Positions 1 to 12,310 of a stretch of DNA of 64,000 nt are shown here, piece by piece. The stretch comes from Rosa chinensis (taxonomy: Eukaryota > Streptophyta > Magnoliopsida > Rosales > Rosaceae), in contig NC_037090.1 of assembly GCF_002994745.2 (NCBI RefSeq), positions 4,833,501-4,897,500 on the forward strand, written 5' to 3'. A program made the position numbers and the translations under genes. The notes under the pieces are model-generated. The model was not told the DNA's origin. It worked only from the letters and a program-made list of their open reading frames with translations, and did no database searches. Every line of letters begins with the position of its first letter. Position 1 is the stretch's first letter.

Positions 1-180
1 TTCAAAATTTATATGCATGATCCAACTTAAAGCTTAATCATATAAGGTATCTGTTGTCATTGTATCTGAAGCTAAGGCTAGTCTTTAATGTTAAAAACAA
101 AGGGAACCAAAAAATGATATTCAAAGCATAAAATTATGAAAATCAGAACAGAGTCAAGTTTGGAGGGAGGAACCAATTAC

Positions 181-2651
181 CTTAAATGACAACTCCGCAT
201 CCCTTCTAACTCAGCATCATTTTTCAGTGCCTTTGCCAAAGAGACAGGGGACACCCTATACATTCCAGTGGGTCCTTCAGACCAACCATTTGAGTCATCA
301 TATTCCTTAGTCTTACTTTTTCTTTTACTTTCAAGGCTCTCGTAATATTTCTCACAAGCAGAGTTGTAGGTGTGGACAATAGCTGCATTCACAGATGACG
401 CATCCAACCAAACTTTAGCCCCTTTTGCTGCCAGACTGAAAATATTAAAAAGTAAAGACAAAAAATAAAAGATTTCAGTCATGCACTAAGTACCCAAAAG
501 TTGACCTTCTCTAAAAAGAAATTGAAGGTCAGGCTAGAAGCATAATTAACACAGAAAATACAACTTAGTTTGCCTGACTATTACAGCCTAGAAGTCATAA
601 TCTGGCATTGGGCTGTGACTGGCATTGAAGCTGTACATGTGATTACATGTACAAGATCACCACTTTTGTGAAAAATGTTTGCTATGCAAAAAGGGTTCAG
701 CTCAAACTCACCTTTCTACTTCAGAAAGAATGGAGTCATATGGCCTCAATTCAATACCCGCATTCTCCAGGTGATCCAACACCTCAGTGCCTACTTTGGA
801 AGTATCTACAAATAACTTTGCTTTGTCGATCTCCACAATCAGATAAGCATACATAACAGGTGAATGTGGAACATCACTTCCTCTCTGCAAAATAAACGAC
901 ACACAATTTGGACCAATACATTAACTCTGAAGCAGGATCGTTTACAAATAACTCTGAAGTCATAATTTTGAGTTTGTTTCAAAGCATCAGTTCCAGAGTG
1001 ATGTTCAGAATTATTACCAAATTCAACAGCCAGGCAACTTCATCAAGCATAGATATAACTATCGTAGATGAACCAGCTGCAACAAGTTCAGACCTCAAAG
1101 ATGATAACTTTGATGCCACATCTGCACCAGCATATTTCAGTTCGTGTACTCTAATTGGTTTTTTTGGAGGCTCTGGTCTTGATTCTTTCCATATTTCATC
1201 CACAAGATTTTTATCATACAGAAAAACCAACTCATGATTCTTGTTAGCGATGCCCTGCTTCAATTCTTCTGCAGCATCGGAAGAAAACAGAAACTGATCC
1301 CTTCACAATACAAAGGAGAAGGTGGCATCACAAACAAGCCGTACAAGGAATGACATAAAAACATTAGGAAACGCAAACTTTAATAAAATGGAATCAAGCT
1401 GAATAAAATGAATCATTAGAATACCCAATAGAGCAAACAGATTAAGAAAAAGAAAATACGAAAATGAGTTCAGTCGAAGTGACTGATGCTTTTCAATATA
1501 CAAAATAATAAGAGAATCAATTCATTTCCAAGGCATAAGTAATCAGTCACCTTGTGCTTCATGTAACTGATTAGAATTGAAGAGCCAGTTAAAATCCATA
1601 TCCAAAAGTAACCGGTTCAAGAAGCCAAAAACAGTACAACTTAATGATACAAACATGTATAAAAGATGAGCAGAAGCACCCATTTCAAGAGAATAAGTAT
1701 TGCTCACAGGGTCAATGCCAACTCTCCCACCAGGGGCCAAAACATCATTCAGCCATTCAATAGTTGTAGGTACTCCAAAATTACCAGCCCGCATGAGAAT
1801 CCAACTCGAACTCAGCTGCTTTTCAGCCTAACAATAAAACACAAAGTTATCAAGAACACACCTCAATCCAAACGATGCAAAAGAAGAAACCGCTTTCTCC
1901 CAACCATGATAAACAGAGTGAAAACTAACTTTCTATCTTCACACACCTGAAGAAAATAGCGGCCATCTGTCCAAAGAGCTGCTTTATCCTTAGTGACAAC
2001 AGCAGTGCCGGCACTCCCTGTGAAACCAGATATATAGGTCCTCCTCATATAACATTCAGCAATGAACTCACTCTGAAACCGAAAACGAATAAGTCCCCAA
2101 TGAGCTATTAATTCACAGTCAAAAATGGCGCAAAACCGTAGAAACTAGCTGAGTTAATCCGCACTAGCACATCATAGCATACATCTCAAAGTCACAATCT
2201 TGGTAACAAAGTAAAAGCAAAGATCGCAGCTTTCGAAACAATGCCTCAAAGACTCAAACTACAGAATCAAATTGTAGAGCTAAAACCTAAAACGGATCAA
2301 AACGACGTAGTTTTTAACCTGGTGAGCATCCTGAGAGGGAATGATGTAAGCGTCGATTCCGACGCCGGGCTTGGAGAAGAGGTCGCGGAGAGCTCGGAGC
2401 TTTGAGTCGGAGTCGGAATTGGGGCGCTTGGGTCGGAGCTCCGACGAGGGCTTGGCGGAGATGCTCCGGATCGTGAAAGTGGGGGCTTTTGGGGAAATAG
2501 TGAAAAGTTTGGGGTGGGATTTGGGAGAGTGGAGAAATGGGAGGGAGAGGGAGATGAAGCGGAAGTAGGAGGTGGAGTGAGAGAAGGAAGAGGAGAGAGG
2601 ACGCGTCGCATGGGATGAGAGGGAGTGCATCGTAGAGTAGCAAAACCCCAA
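181..2651 (-). CDS. APP2: Xaa-Pro aminopeptidase P, chloroplast-type, N-terminal part (gene continues past left edge)
   Basis: This is a minus-strand metallopeptidase of family M24B. Such enzymes release the N-terminal residue of peptides that have proline in second position. Six exons with GT-AG borders can be read: 2651-2319, 2072-1947, 1828-1708, 1293-1018, 884-712 and 435-181, joined in phase. The first exon encodes a Ser/Pro-rich leader like a transit peptide, then the start of the creatinase-like N-terminal domain ([24 protein letters not shown] region). Exon 2 carries [14 protein letters not shown] and WTDGRYFLQ, which are typical of the family. The dinuclear-metal catalytic domain is not in the window, because the last visible donor at 181/180 leads off the left edge. 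A second Met eight codons in ([10 protein letters not shown]) is an alternative start. The chloroplast assignment rests on the leader and on my recollection of Arabidopsis At3g05350; a cytosolic paralogue is less likely. Confidence 0.88.
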
Positions 2652-3708
2652 GCAAGGAGATGTGAGCTTCAGTTTATCAGTTATCCCACAAACAAGGGAA
2701 GGAGAAGGAGCTACCGTTGAAACGAATAGACGACAACGACCAATCGTTTCCTAACTTTTGGGGAGCCATTTTCTTTTTTTTTTCACTCCATAAAAAGATT
2801 TCTTTTTTAAGAAAAAGATGCTTTTAGATCAAATTTGAAAATTTAATCCAATGGATGCAATCACCATATGCATATGTATCTTCTTAGGTACATTAAGGGG
2901 AGAAATTTTGGGTCAATATTGTAGCATATGATTTGCATAATTTAAGGAAGTGAGTTTGAAAATAGTTATTAAATAAAGAAAATACGATACTTTAAAAGTG
3001 GTGACAATCTTCATGTTTTTCATTTAATACAAAATTTATAAGTTCAGCACTTAGCGAATTACAAATGTAATATTAATCCTCTTTTGTTGAGCAAAGTTAC
3101 CCGTCTCCATTTTTTGAATCTATTTATCGATATAATTACCAAGCATATCATTAAAATAAAATTATAATAAGCAAGTTTTCCCCTTTCATATATTGTCAGT
3201 CGGACCTCATTGTAGATACCAAGTAAAATAAGCAACAATGAAGTTTGGATGGTAAAAAAAAAAAAGAAACATAAGAGTGGTTAATTTTTTTGTTAAAGAA
3301 ATTGTGATAAAATGTGCTACCACTTCGAGTCGGGACCTGATTTGAATAAAGCTCTCTCTATAAGATGTTTTTCACAAGCAGATGATCGAACGTTGGACTT
3401 CTTTTAGTATTTACGTCACGTTAGCCCAACTTGCAAGTCTAACGAGATTTCCGCTAGACCAAATCCTTTAGGTTAGAGTGGTTAAATTAAAATAGTGAAA
3501 GTAAAATTGTATGAAACAAAAAGAAATGATGCAAAAAAAAAGTGGATTATTGAAATCTAGCTTCCATAAACGACCTGACGTTAGTGAATATTCCTTAACA
3601 TCCCCACTTCCACTTTACTCGCTTTTCATTTTCACTTTTCGGGCTTTTCCTCTCAAGAGATCGATCTTCCTTCCAATTCAAACCTCCTGAAGCTCCAACC
3701 TTTCAGCA
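2652..3708. other. Intergenic region between divergent aminopeptidase and AXR4 genes
   Basis: AT-rich, no coding sequence seen. It must contain both promoters because the genes diverge. There are several poly-A/poly-T runs but no convincing TATA box, terminal repeats or tandem array. Confidence 0.6.
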
Positions 3709-6684
3709 ATGGTGATCATCACAGAGGAAGAAGACAACCAAAAACGAGACCCCAAACCCTCATCAAGCACCAAACCAACCCACCGTTCAAAACAATCAAA
3801 ACCCACTCCGTCGTCTCCGTCTCCGACTCCGACTCCGCCACCATCAAAACCACCCCAAGAGGTTCAAAGCCCGTTCGCTTTCTGGTTCTACTTCACAATC
3901 ACAGTCTCCATCATAACCTTCTTCTTCATCTCCTTCTCCTCTCTCTCCCCGCAAGACCCAAAGTCTTGGTTTTTAAGCTTACCCACATCGCTGCGTCAAT
4001 TCTACTCCAAGGGTCGCACTATAAAGGTCCAGACCCACCCGGACCAATCCGCCTTTGAAGTTTTCACAGCTGAGAAAGGCGTTACAGAATCGGAGAAGGT
4101 TATAATTGTTCATGGGTTGGGTCTGAGTTCGTATTCTTTTCGCAAAGTAATTGAAGCCCTAGGTTCCAGAGGGGTTCATGTGGTGGCGTTCGATTTGCCC
4201 GGAAATGGGTTTTCGGATAAATCAACGGTGGAGATTGGGGAGAACCCAGGTGGGCTTCTTGGGAGGTTTTCGTTTGTTGTGAGTGAAATTCAAGAAAAGG
4301 GTTTGTTTTGGGCTTTTGATGAGATTGTGGCAACTGGGCAGGTGCCCTTTGAGGAGATAGAGGCTAGGGCATCGAAGCGAAAAGTTGTGAAGCCCATTGA
4401 GTTGGGCCCTGAGGAGGTTGGGAAGGTGTTGGGGCAAGTGATTGAGACAATGGGGTTGGCTCCTGTGCATTTGGTTTTGCATGATTCGGCTTTGGGGATG
4501 GTTTCGAATTGGGTTTTGGAGAATGTGCAGTCTGTGAGGAGTGTGACACTGATTGATACTGGGGCTAAATCGGCAGGGGCTTTGCCTTTGTGGGTTTTGG
4601 AAGTGCCATTGGTTAGGGAGTTAGTGTTGGGGTTTTCGTATGCTCATGCATTGTTGATTAAGATGAGTTGCTCGAGCGGGGTTGGTAGTGTGGATTTGAA
4701 TGCGCATAGAGTTCTTTTGAAGGGGAGGGATGGAACGAAGGCGATTGTTGGAATGGGGAAGAAGTTGAATCGTAGCTTTGATATTGCAGAATGGGGTGGT
4801 TCGGATGGACTGAAAGGAGTGCCAATGCAATTGCTTTGGTCTGAACATTGGTCTAAGGAATGGAGTGAAGAGGGGCGCCGAATTGCGAATGCACTTCCAA
4901 AGGCGAACTTTGTCACCCATTCTGGTGGACGGTGGCCTCAGGTGAAATTCAATACCTTTACACACTACTGCTTGTTTTTCCTGTATATTATATGTTAATA
5001 CCATTTAGAGTAAATTTGGCTGGGTTTCAGTTTCCTTAAATTACGTTTCAAAACAGTAAATGTCTGTTTCAAATCAGTAAATGTTAGAGGGTATAATATT
5101 TATTAACCAAATAAACTTGTTTCTAATGAACACTTGATAATGTTAAATACAGATTTGTAACTTCAAAATTGACACACACAGGGTAGCACCTATAGTATTT
5201 GTACAAGTGTCCCTCCCTGTAGAGTTATAAGCCTATAATTGTTAGGAATAGCAGGCTAACACTTGGGTTGCTGGTCGTGATTTAAAATCAGAATATTATA
5301 GTCCTTGCAACAAAATGTAGAAGTTGCTAAGTGGATTGTAATAGAATTTAGAATTTACTTGCCAATTGTGTGGTCTAAGTAATCTGGTGCTTGGTTTATG
5401 GTCTTTGTGGATAATACTGCTATAATGAAATTGAAGTTTACTACTAAATGGCTACAGTGGAGCTTCGTTTTTTTAGTCTAAGACAGTTGCAGAACAAGAT
5501 TATGATATTGCTTGCCATTAAGGCTTTTGGCAGAGTTTGACGTGCCTTAGTTTCTGTGTTGTTTTAATGTATACTGCAAACTATTGAGACTTGAGGTATC
5601 ATGAAATAATTCTCAGCCCTTTGGGAAAAAAGTACAAACTGTAAAAGTGATGAAGTCTGCATGGTCCAATTCAGCTGAGAGTTGGGTACCATTTTGACAA
5701 GTAGTGCTCATTGTGGTTTATATTTGTCCGAACTCATTTTCCTTAGTCATAGTGGTGAGAATTTCCATGGATTACTAACAGGGACTGTTCCACAATTTTT
5801 GTCCAAAAGATACGGATTGTATATAAAGGTTGCTATAATTACTAAGTGCAAAGTTGTGGCCGATCTTGTATTCTGATGGGTTAAAAATGTTTTCTGGAAA
5901 GGACTGATTTTATGTATCTCTTTTTAGATTGGAGCTTTTGCATGTGTGTTGAGTTCTTTATACAATTTGATACAAGCAAACCTGCTTTTGGTTATGGTGT
6001 AATTTTGTTGGCTTTACAATGTATATTCTCTTCTTGCATGAATGTGGCTATGTCTGCAACATAAGCTATTAATTATGAGGTGCAAAATTACTGCTTCTAT
6101 TGGTGGTCGGGCAGTGACAACACAATATATGTACAGAGGTTGTCCAAAATTGGCTCCTATTACAGTTCAGATGAGACAGAATGCATTATAACATTGTCTG
6201 ATATATGTACTGATCTTTGAAGTGAAAGAATGTTTACGTAAGGTCTAGTTGGATCCATAATGTGTTTGGTTAACAATTTAACATTCATGTGTTATTCTAG
6301 CCATAATGTGTTCTAGTCAGACATTTCAAATGGTTTTTCTAATAGTCGGACACCATGACGAGTACCCCGATAAACTACTCTACTTTTTTACTGTGGATGG
6401 TCTGCTAAGTTGTTTTCCTTTGTTGGTTGATATAGGAGGATGCAGCCGATGAAGTAGCTGGACACATTGCTAATTTTGTAACCTCATTACCTGCTACTGT
6501 CAGAAAGGTCGCCGAAGAGCCGATCCCTGAGCATATTCAGACGTTGCTTGATGAGGCCGAACAGACTGGTCATGGGCATCTTCATGGTCATGCTGGGCAT
6601 GAAGAGCATAGTCATGGACATGTTCATGGGGCTGGAGCTGGTTATCCTGATCCGTACGGCCTTGGTCATGGCCACGGATGGTGA
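3709..6684 (+). CDS. AXR4: AXR4-like alpha/beta-hydrolase-fold protein (auxin carrier trafficking)
   Basis: There are two exons, 3709-4941 and 6436-6684, split by a 1.5-kb intron (CAG/GTGAAA ... TATAG/GAG). Together they encode 493 residues. The Arabidopsis family member is an ER accessory protein needed to place the auxin influx carrier AUX1 at the plasma membrane. The sequence shows an acidic start (MVIITEEED), a Pro/Ser-rich cytosolic stretch, one hydrophobic segment at about residues 56-78, and then an alpha/beta-hydrolase fold with HGLGLSSYSF (135-144) and AFDLPGNGFSDKS. The nucleophile-elbow position reads LHDSALG rather than GxSxG, so it is probably not a standard esterase. Exon 2 encodes a His-rich tail (GHGHLHGHAGHEEHSHGHVHG). 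Identity is supported along the whole length as I know the family (WFLSLP, HDSALG, FVTHSGGRWPQ). The next gene downstream matches Arabidopsis gene order. Confidence 0.93.
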
Positions 6685-7135
6685 ACGTCCAAAACTCTTG
6701 TTCAATTTTTTCCCGAGTTATCAGTGGAGCTAGAAATTAGATTTTGGCCACTGTATAATCTATTTTACTGCCATGGATGCTAGGAAATTCGTATCTATTG
6801 TACAAGATGCCTTGAACAGCGAGTTTGTTGTGCTGAATCTTTGAAGCTTGAGATGTTGTATTTTTATTTCCAAGTAAAGAAAGGAAGCTGATTCATATAG
6901 AAGTTTTTGAGTCTTTCTGGTCACAACTGTAATAACCTAACCAAACGGGGTCCAAAATGGAAATTTCCCTTAAACCATAGCCGCGCAATTTAGTTAGTTG
7001 GCTGTTGACTCCCGCGTAGCCCAACAGTCAACCACGCAAAACGACGTCGTACCTTACCTTCAAAGGCTAACAAAACCAATGGCCCTTAAAAACCGGCTTC
7101 CATTTCCACCGTCCGCTCTCGGCTTTTAAACGACG
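6685..7135. other. 3' flank of AXR4 and 5' flank of the F-box/LysM gene
   Basis: AT-rich up to about 6930, then GC-richer sequence just before the next start codon. There is room for a 3'UTR and a compact promoter. No further gene or repeat seen. Confidence 0.55.
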
Positions 7136-8213
7136 ATGGGTTGTTGGGGCGACGAAGAAAACGACGACGAAATCCTCAACCCTCTCAGCCCCACCTCCAC
7201 CTCCTCCACCACCACCACCACCCAAACCCTAGACGACTCGTCATCCTCCTCCTCCGGCGGCTACACCACCATACCCCCGATGAACTCTCACTTCTCGGCC
7301 CTGGCCTGCCGTGACACCCTCCGCCTCATCTTCGAGAAGCTTCCGATCCCCGACCTCGCTCGCTCCAGCTGCGTCTGCCGCGCCTGGAACTCCGTCGCCT
7401 CCGATCAAGAGATCGTCGCCAACGCCTTCAAATCGCCGTGGAAGCTCAAGGACGTCGTCGGAAAACCCGCCTCCGGAAGCTTCTGGAGAGATAACAGCCT
7501 CGGGAAATTCGCCATCTCACACCGAATTGCCCGCGGCGATAGCGTCGCTAGCCTCGCCGTCAAGTATTCCGTTCAGGTAACGGTCACGGTGTCTTTTGGT
7601 TGCCTGAAATTTTCCGAAGATGCAAAAATTAGAGGTCTAAAATGTCGATTATATCCTCGAAATTTTCAATTTTGCACTGTTGTTATATCCAGTACATTGC
7701 AGTTGGTTTAGCCAAAGATTTCATATAATGTACATTGATATTGAAATTTTGTCGACACATCAGTAGCTGTTTTGGAAATGTTTTGGTCATTGATGATGTG
7801 TATTTGATCAGGTGATGGACATAAAGCGCTTGAACAACATGATGAGCGAGCATGGAATCTACTCGAGGGAGAGGTTGTTGATTCCGATAAGCGATCCTGA
7901 AATGCTTGTGGGAGCTACCTGCTATGTCGAAGTGGATCCCTGTGCCAAGAGAGAAGTTGCGGTGTTGTATTTGGATGATGGTCCTGACCAGAAATCAATG
8001 AGCTCTTGCTCTTTGTCGCAGAAGAGTGCCGACAGCAGTGGCTTGAATTCTGAACTAGGTAAGAAGAGGGTTCTTGAGTCTCTGAGGAGAAGCATGCACG
8101 TTGATGATGCCACTGCTCTGTACTACTTGTCCATTGCTGATGGGGATCCGAGAGCTGCATTGTCTCAGTTCTCGCAGGACCTTAGGTGGGAGACTCATTC
8201 GGCCTTTGCTTAA
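7136..8213 (+). CDS. F-box and LysM domain protein (At1g55000-type)
   Basis: There are two exons, 7136-7576 and 7812-8213, encoding 280 residues; the intron borders are TTCAG/GTAACG and GATCAG/GTG, in phase 0. After an acidic and Ser/Thr-rich N-terminus there is an F-box at about residues 52-95 (FSALACRDTLRLIFEKLP, then SCVCRAWNSVASD). It is followed by a single LysM module at about 125-173 (ISHRIARGDSVASLAVKY ... RLLIPI). F-box proteins connect substrates to SCF ubiquitin ligases; a LysM here, with no signal peptide, suggests an intracellular recognition module, not a surface chitin receptor. The C-terminus ends in a short helical stretch (DDATALYYLSIADGDPRAAL) resembling a UBA-like fold. 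The intron splits the LysM domain. The substrate is unknown. Confidence 0.92.
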
Positions 8214-8950
8214 AGCATTGCAAGCCAGTCTTTCCAATTGTGTCAATGTTTCAAGATTACTACTTTATATCAATGAATCAGTGTCTGTGTTCTATAAAAT
8301 CGTGTAAATCTCTACCTAAGCTGTTACTTGGGATTGTGCATCCCCATTGTTAAATATTAAGTTATCAATTTGTGTTCGGAAAGATAAACTTGATTGATTG
8401 TTTGCTTGGATTCATGGAATTGTGGAAACGACATCAATCTTATTGTCGGAAACAGCACAGTGCATCCAGCAAGTGCTTTCTCATTCCTTATCAAAAGCAC
8501 TTCTGGCAAGTCTGCTGTTCTCCAAGACTAGGAAAAATGAAACAAGAAATGCCAAAAGGGGATTGCAGGATGGTAACAACATTTTCCGAGTAAGATTGCA
8601 TCTAATGTATAAATGAATGTCTAGAATGGATATTATTCCATTGCATATCCCAGGATGGGCAAATGTAAGATACAAGGGCCAAGAATCGATATAATTTAAA
8701 AGTGATAGCATCCCCTAAAAGACATGTAGATACTTCTACAATACCACCTCCTGTTTCATTGCAGGTGCGTTTTATGTACAAAATGAAACAGAGAAGCAGA
8801 TGTTGAGCTTTGGTGGATATAATCATAGCAGAGATAAAAACTTTCTGCCACTACAATCCAAAGCTATGAATATTAGGAAGAAAAGATAATTGGATCTGAA
8901 CGACCTTCAGAATAATTCAATCAGTTGCTTTTCCGAGTTCTGATGCCTGT
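8214..8950. other. Convergent 3' region between the F-box/LysM gene and the KMS-like gene
   Basis: Both flanking genes end here. The sequence is AT-rich and should hold both 3'UTRs. No additional gene, repeat pair or mobile element is seen. Confidence 0.5.
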
Positions 8951-9144
8951 TCATTGTTCGTCAGCCAGTTGCTTTGCAGTCAACTCCTTTTTCTGCTCTT
9001 CCTTGAGAACGTTTTGTGCAGTTGTTGACACAACCTTGCCGAGATCTGATGCCTGTACATTGTTCGTCAATGCAGTCAACTCCTTTTCATGTTCTTCCTT
9101 GAGAACGGTTTGTGCAGTTGCCGACACAATCTTGATGAAAAAGT
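8933..9144. repeat. Two-copy tandem duplication inside the last exon of the KMS-like gene
   Basis: Two direct copies offset by 106 bp (about 8933-9038 and 9039-9144) share long blocks such as TGATGCCTGT and TTCCTTGAGAACG. They encode the duplicated Lys/Glu-rich tail. A small indel between the copies moves the reading frame, so the stop codon lies in the copy nearest 8951. Confidence 0.85.
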
Positions 9145-12100
9145 TGATGAGCATGAGCCACACAACAGTATTCCAAATTGCACCAATAGAGAAGTTCCAC
9201 TTTTTCACCTGAAAGCAGAAAATGGAGAAGAGTATAAGGACAAGCATGGTTACTTGGGAGGTATAACTCAAGGAAGGGCACAAACCAAAAACACTACCTC
9301 GCTGTTTGAGATAACTGAAGGAGAGCCATCCATATACTTCTCTTTCAAAATATGTAGTTTGGCAATCAGTTTGGGCGCAATCAAACCAAATCCAGGGAAA
9401 ATGCTGAGCAACCGAATCAATTTATTTTCTACCAAGTCAAGAAGTTGATTGTTGCAAACTGAGATGAGGAAAATGGTCTGCAAGTACAGGGAAACATAAC
9501 TTCCTTAAGTTATGTAAACTCATGAACCATCAATACAAGGAATCTTTACTATGTAAACTGAAAACCTGTAAGTATGTCCTACCAAGACGAAGTAAATTTA
9601 AGAACTTGCACGACAAGCATTGTTTAAACATCTAATAGTCTGGATCAAGGATCCAATCAGTGACACACTGCTCATTTTAGAAACAGTGCTAGAGTCTGCA
9701 TCATGCATGACACAAAATCCCTCACTAGTCACAGTACCACTGCTGGCATGATGTTATGAAAACATTATATCTAGCACCACATAATTAAACATAGCAACTG
9801 TAGTGCATAAAAGCAACCATGACTATTCAACGAGCAGATAGTAATAAGTTCTCAAATTTAGGAAAATATCTTACAAGTTAACATACCTGTATGTGAGTCT
9901 TGATAAATGCCTTTCCAATCACTGTTGAGATAAAGAATGTCCAAAATGGAATGCCAAATTGTCCACACATTATACCAGCAAGGTCAAATAGAGGGTTGGG
10001 TACCTGAAATGATAACTGATAAGAACTAGAAGGATTGAAAATATTGAAGAAAAAGTAATAAAAATATATACCGCAATGCAAAATGGAGTTAGAAAGAGCA
10101 AATATTAACAGAAATTTGTAAAATCATGAGTATGATTAAGCTAACTTTGAAACAGCTTTTAAAGGGAAAAAAAAAAGTATATAAAATATATCTCCATAAA
10201 CATGTTTTGGGAAATGACATAACACATATTATAAAAGTTTTCCTATAAGAGCAAGAAGAAACCTTACCGAAGCAAGAACTAATATCGTTAAAAAGTTCAG
10301 ATACTGTGAATGTGAAAGAAGCCATAGTTTGATCCGGTTCACGTGATTAGCTACAACTCCACCATCTTCAGTTGAAGAAGAATCCAATTCTTTCATTACT
10401 TCCAATTCACTCCCTGCTATACGAGCTGGAAAACTTCATAGGTTAGGATAATGCAGATCGACAGAAATGTATTGAGGTGTTGAAGAGCCAAAATGATAAA
10501 AGACTCGCTAAAATATATTTACAACAACTGTAATAACTAGTGACTTGTTCAACCAAGATTAATCACTCCTTCCGTAAGTGCAATTTTTTATAATTATATA
10601 TATACTTGAGAAGCGAAGATGAAGATAAGAGTTCAAAAGAAAAAGAAAAAATTGACTGGGTGAAGCTTTTCAACAGGCTGTTCCCGTCTAGAAAGAAACT
10701 GTTTGCTAAATAATACATATCTTAATGGCAATACACTTGGTGACCGTAAGTACTTATTTTGTTTGTTTGTTTGGTAGTTACCAGCTCTTGATATGAAAAA
10801 TGGAGGAAGCTCTCCCAGTGCAGTTCCAATTCCCCACAGAATAGCCTCTAACTGAACCTGAGGCAGTATGCTGCTAAGTGGGAGCCTTGAACCTTGCTGG
10901 GATGAAAATAGTGGGGGACCATATTCAGAGCAGTTTCTATCCATCCATGAAGGACCCGTTTTCAATTGAACGGTATCATATGGGGCAATTTTTAAGTCAA
11001 CTCTGCCACACTGCACGGCTTTCATGGTAAACAGAGCTATATGAGGGCCCAAATACAGTACAAATGTGTGTAAACCAGATCCTGCATAATGATGAAAAAG
11101 ATTCAGTGTTTGTTACAGAATCGAATTTTTCACAAAAAAAAAGTATTTGGGGAAAGAAACTAGTGTGCCTGAATTATTCCTAATGGACTTATACACATAC
11201 AATTTTGCTCAATCACTGTGATAATAAGTTTATGGCATAGAATACAAAAGCAGGTAATGTTGAACATAACTCATACTTACCGAGACCAATTGATGATGCG
11301 ACACCAAGAGCCAGCCACCAGAGTCCAAATTGCAGATAACGGAAAAGCTCCTGCATGTGCTGAACAGAGATTGAATTATTAAATGACTAACATATAGTCC
11401 GGAAATGCATACAAACCATCCACATCCAATAATGGTACAGAGTCCTACAATCCAATAGAACAACATTCTTATCTAATAAGTGATCTATAATAAATACCTA
11501 TCTAACAATCTAAAAGCAAATGTTGAAAAAGAGAAATGTATGCTTCAAAGTTAATACCTTTTCATGTGGTCCGCCAATTGTCATAGTAGCAATTCCTAGA
11601 CCTCCCGCTAGCATAATAAACAGCACAAACGAACCACCAGTTGCCATAAATTGCCGAAAATACCGACCAATTGCTACAGTGAAATACTTTAATGTCTTTA
11701 CCGGCCTCGTCGTAAGTGTTAAATTTTCGAGCTCCCGGTGATGCCTCACACGCAGTCCTGGGCAATCAAAAAAATTAGAATTCAAAACCAATGCACCATA
11801 AAACGGCTCTATATACAACATTATTTGGCTGCATTTAAGGCCTCATATCCAGCAAAGTCCTATTTCAATTACACAAATCCAACCTAATAAATAAAGTTCG
11901 CTTTTTTTAAAGGAAAAAAAAAATCAACGACTTTGACACCTTTTGATTACATTATTACCTCCTCCTTTTCATATTAAGCTCAACTGAGGAAAGTTCCTGA
12001 TGGTTTCATATATGAAAATCAAATAAAAAAGTGATTGAATATTCATTTGACTTGTTTCAGCAAAAATTCAAACACAGGCATAAACAATCGGATTGCATAT

Positions 12101-12213
12101 TAAAATCAAACGAATGAGAAAGCGATCGAATAAGACTGCATGAAATACAATATGAACTCACCGGAGACGGGCGAATCCATGGGATTTGAAGAGGGCGAAT
12201 CAGGGAGATCCAT
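8951..12213 (-). CDS. VMP1/TMEM41-type ER membrane protein, KMS1/KMS2-like (SNARE-associated/VTT domain)
   Basis: Eight exons are joined in phase: 12213-12162, 11757-11558, 11359-11281, 11081-10782, 10425-10268, 10003-9887, 9477-9298 and 9208-8951. They encode about 447 residues. Arabidopsis KMS1/KMS2 ('Killing Me Slowly') are ER-located homologues of metazoan VMP1, needed for early secretory traffic. Matching sequence includes several hydrophobic segments, [28 protein letters not shown], the VTT-domain start ([19 protein letters not shown]) and [20 protein letters not shown] with a following GKAFIK. The last exon encodes a membrane segment, then a Lys/Glu-rich tail present in two diverged copies ([17 protein letters not shown] and [16 protein letters not shown]) from a DNA duplication. 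A (GA)n run lies in the presumed 5'UTR. Several internal ATG-free exons confirm this is a spliced gene and not separate ORFs. Confidence 0.92.
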
Positions 12214-12273
12214 TGCGAAAAACCTAACGCTGTAGTTATATATGAAATAGTCTATGTATGCTTCGGAATTAGG

Positions 12274-12277
<4 letters not shown>

Positions 12278-12307
<30 letters not shown>
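12278..12307. repeat. (GA)n microsatellite
   Basis: About 15 uninterrupted GA units, lying 65 bases outside the start codon of the KMS-like gene. It is probably in the 5'UTR, where it reads as (CT)n on the transcript strand. Confidence 0.95.

Positions 12308-12310
<3 letters not shown>

Noticed and set aside
1543..1794. Longer open reading through introns of the aminopeptidase gene
   Set aside because: The tail past 1708 is intron sequence; a clear GT donor and a later in-phase acceptor fit the family better.
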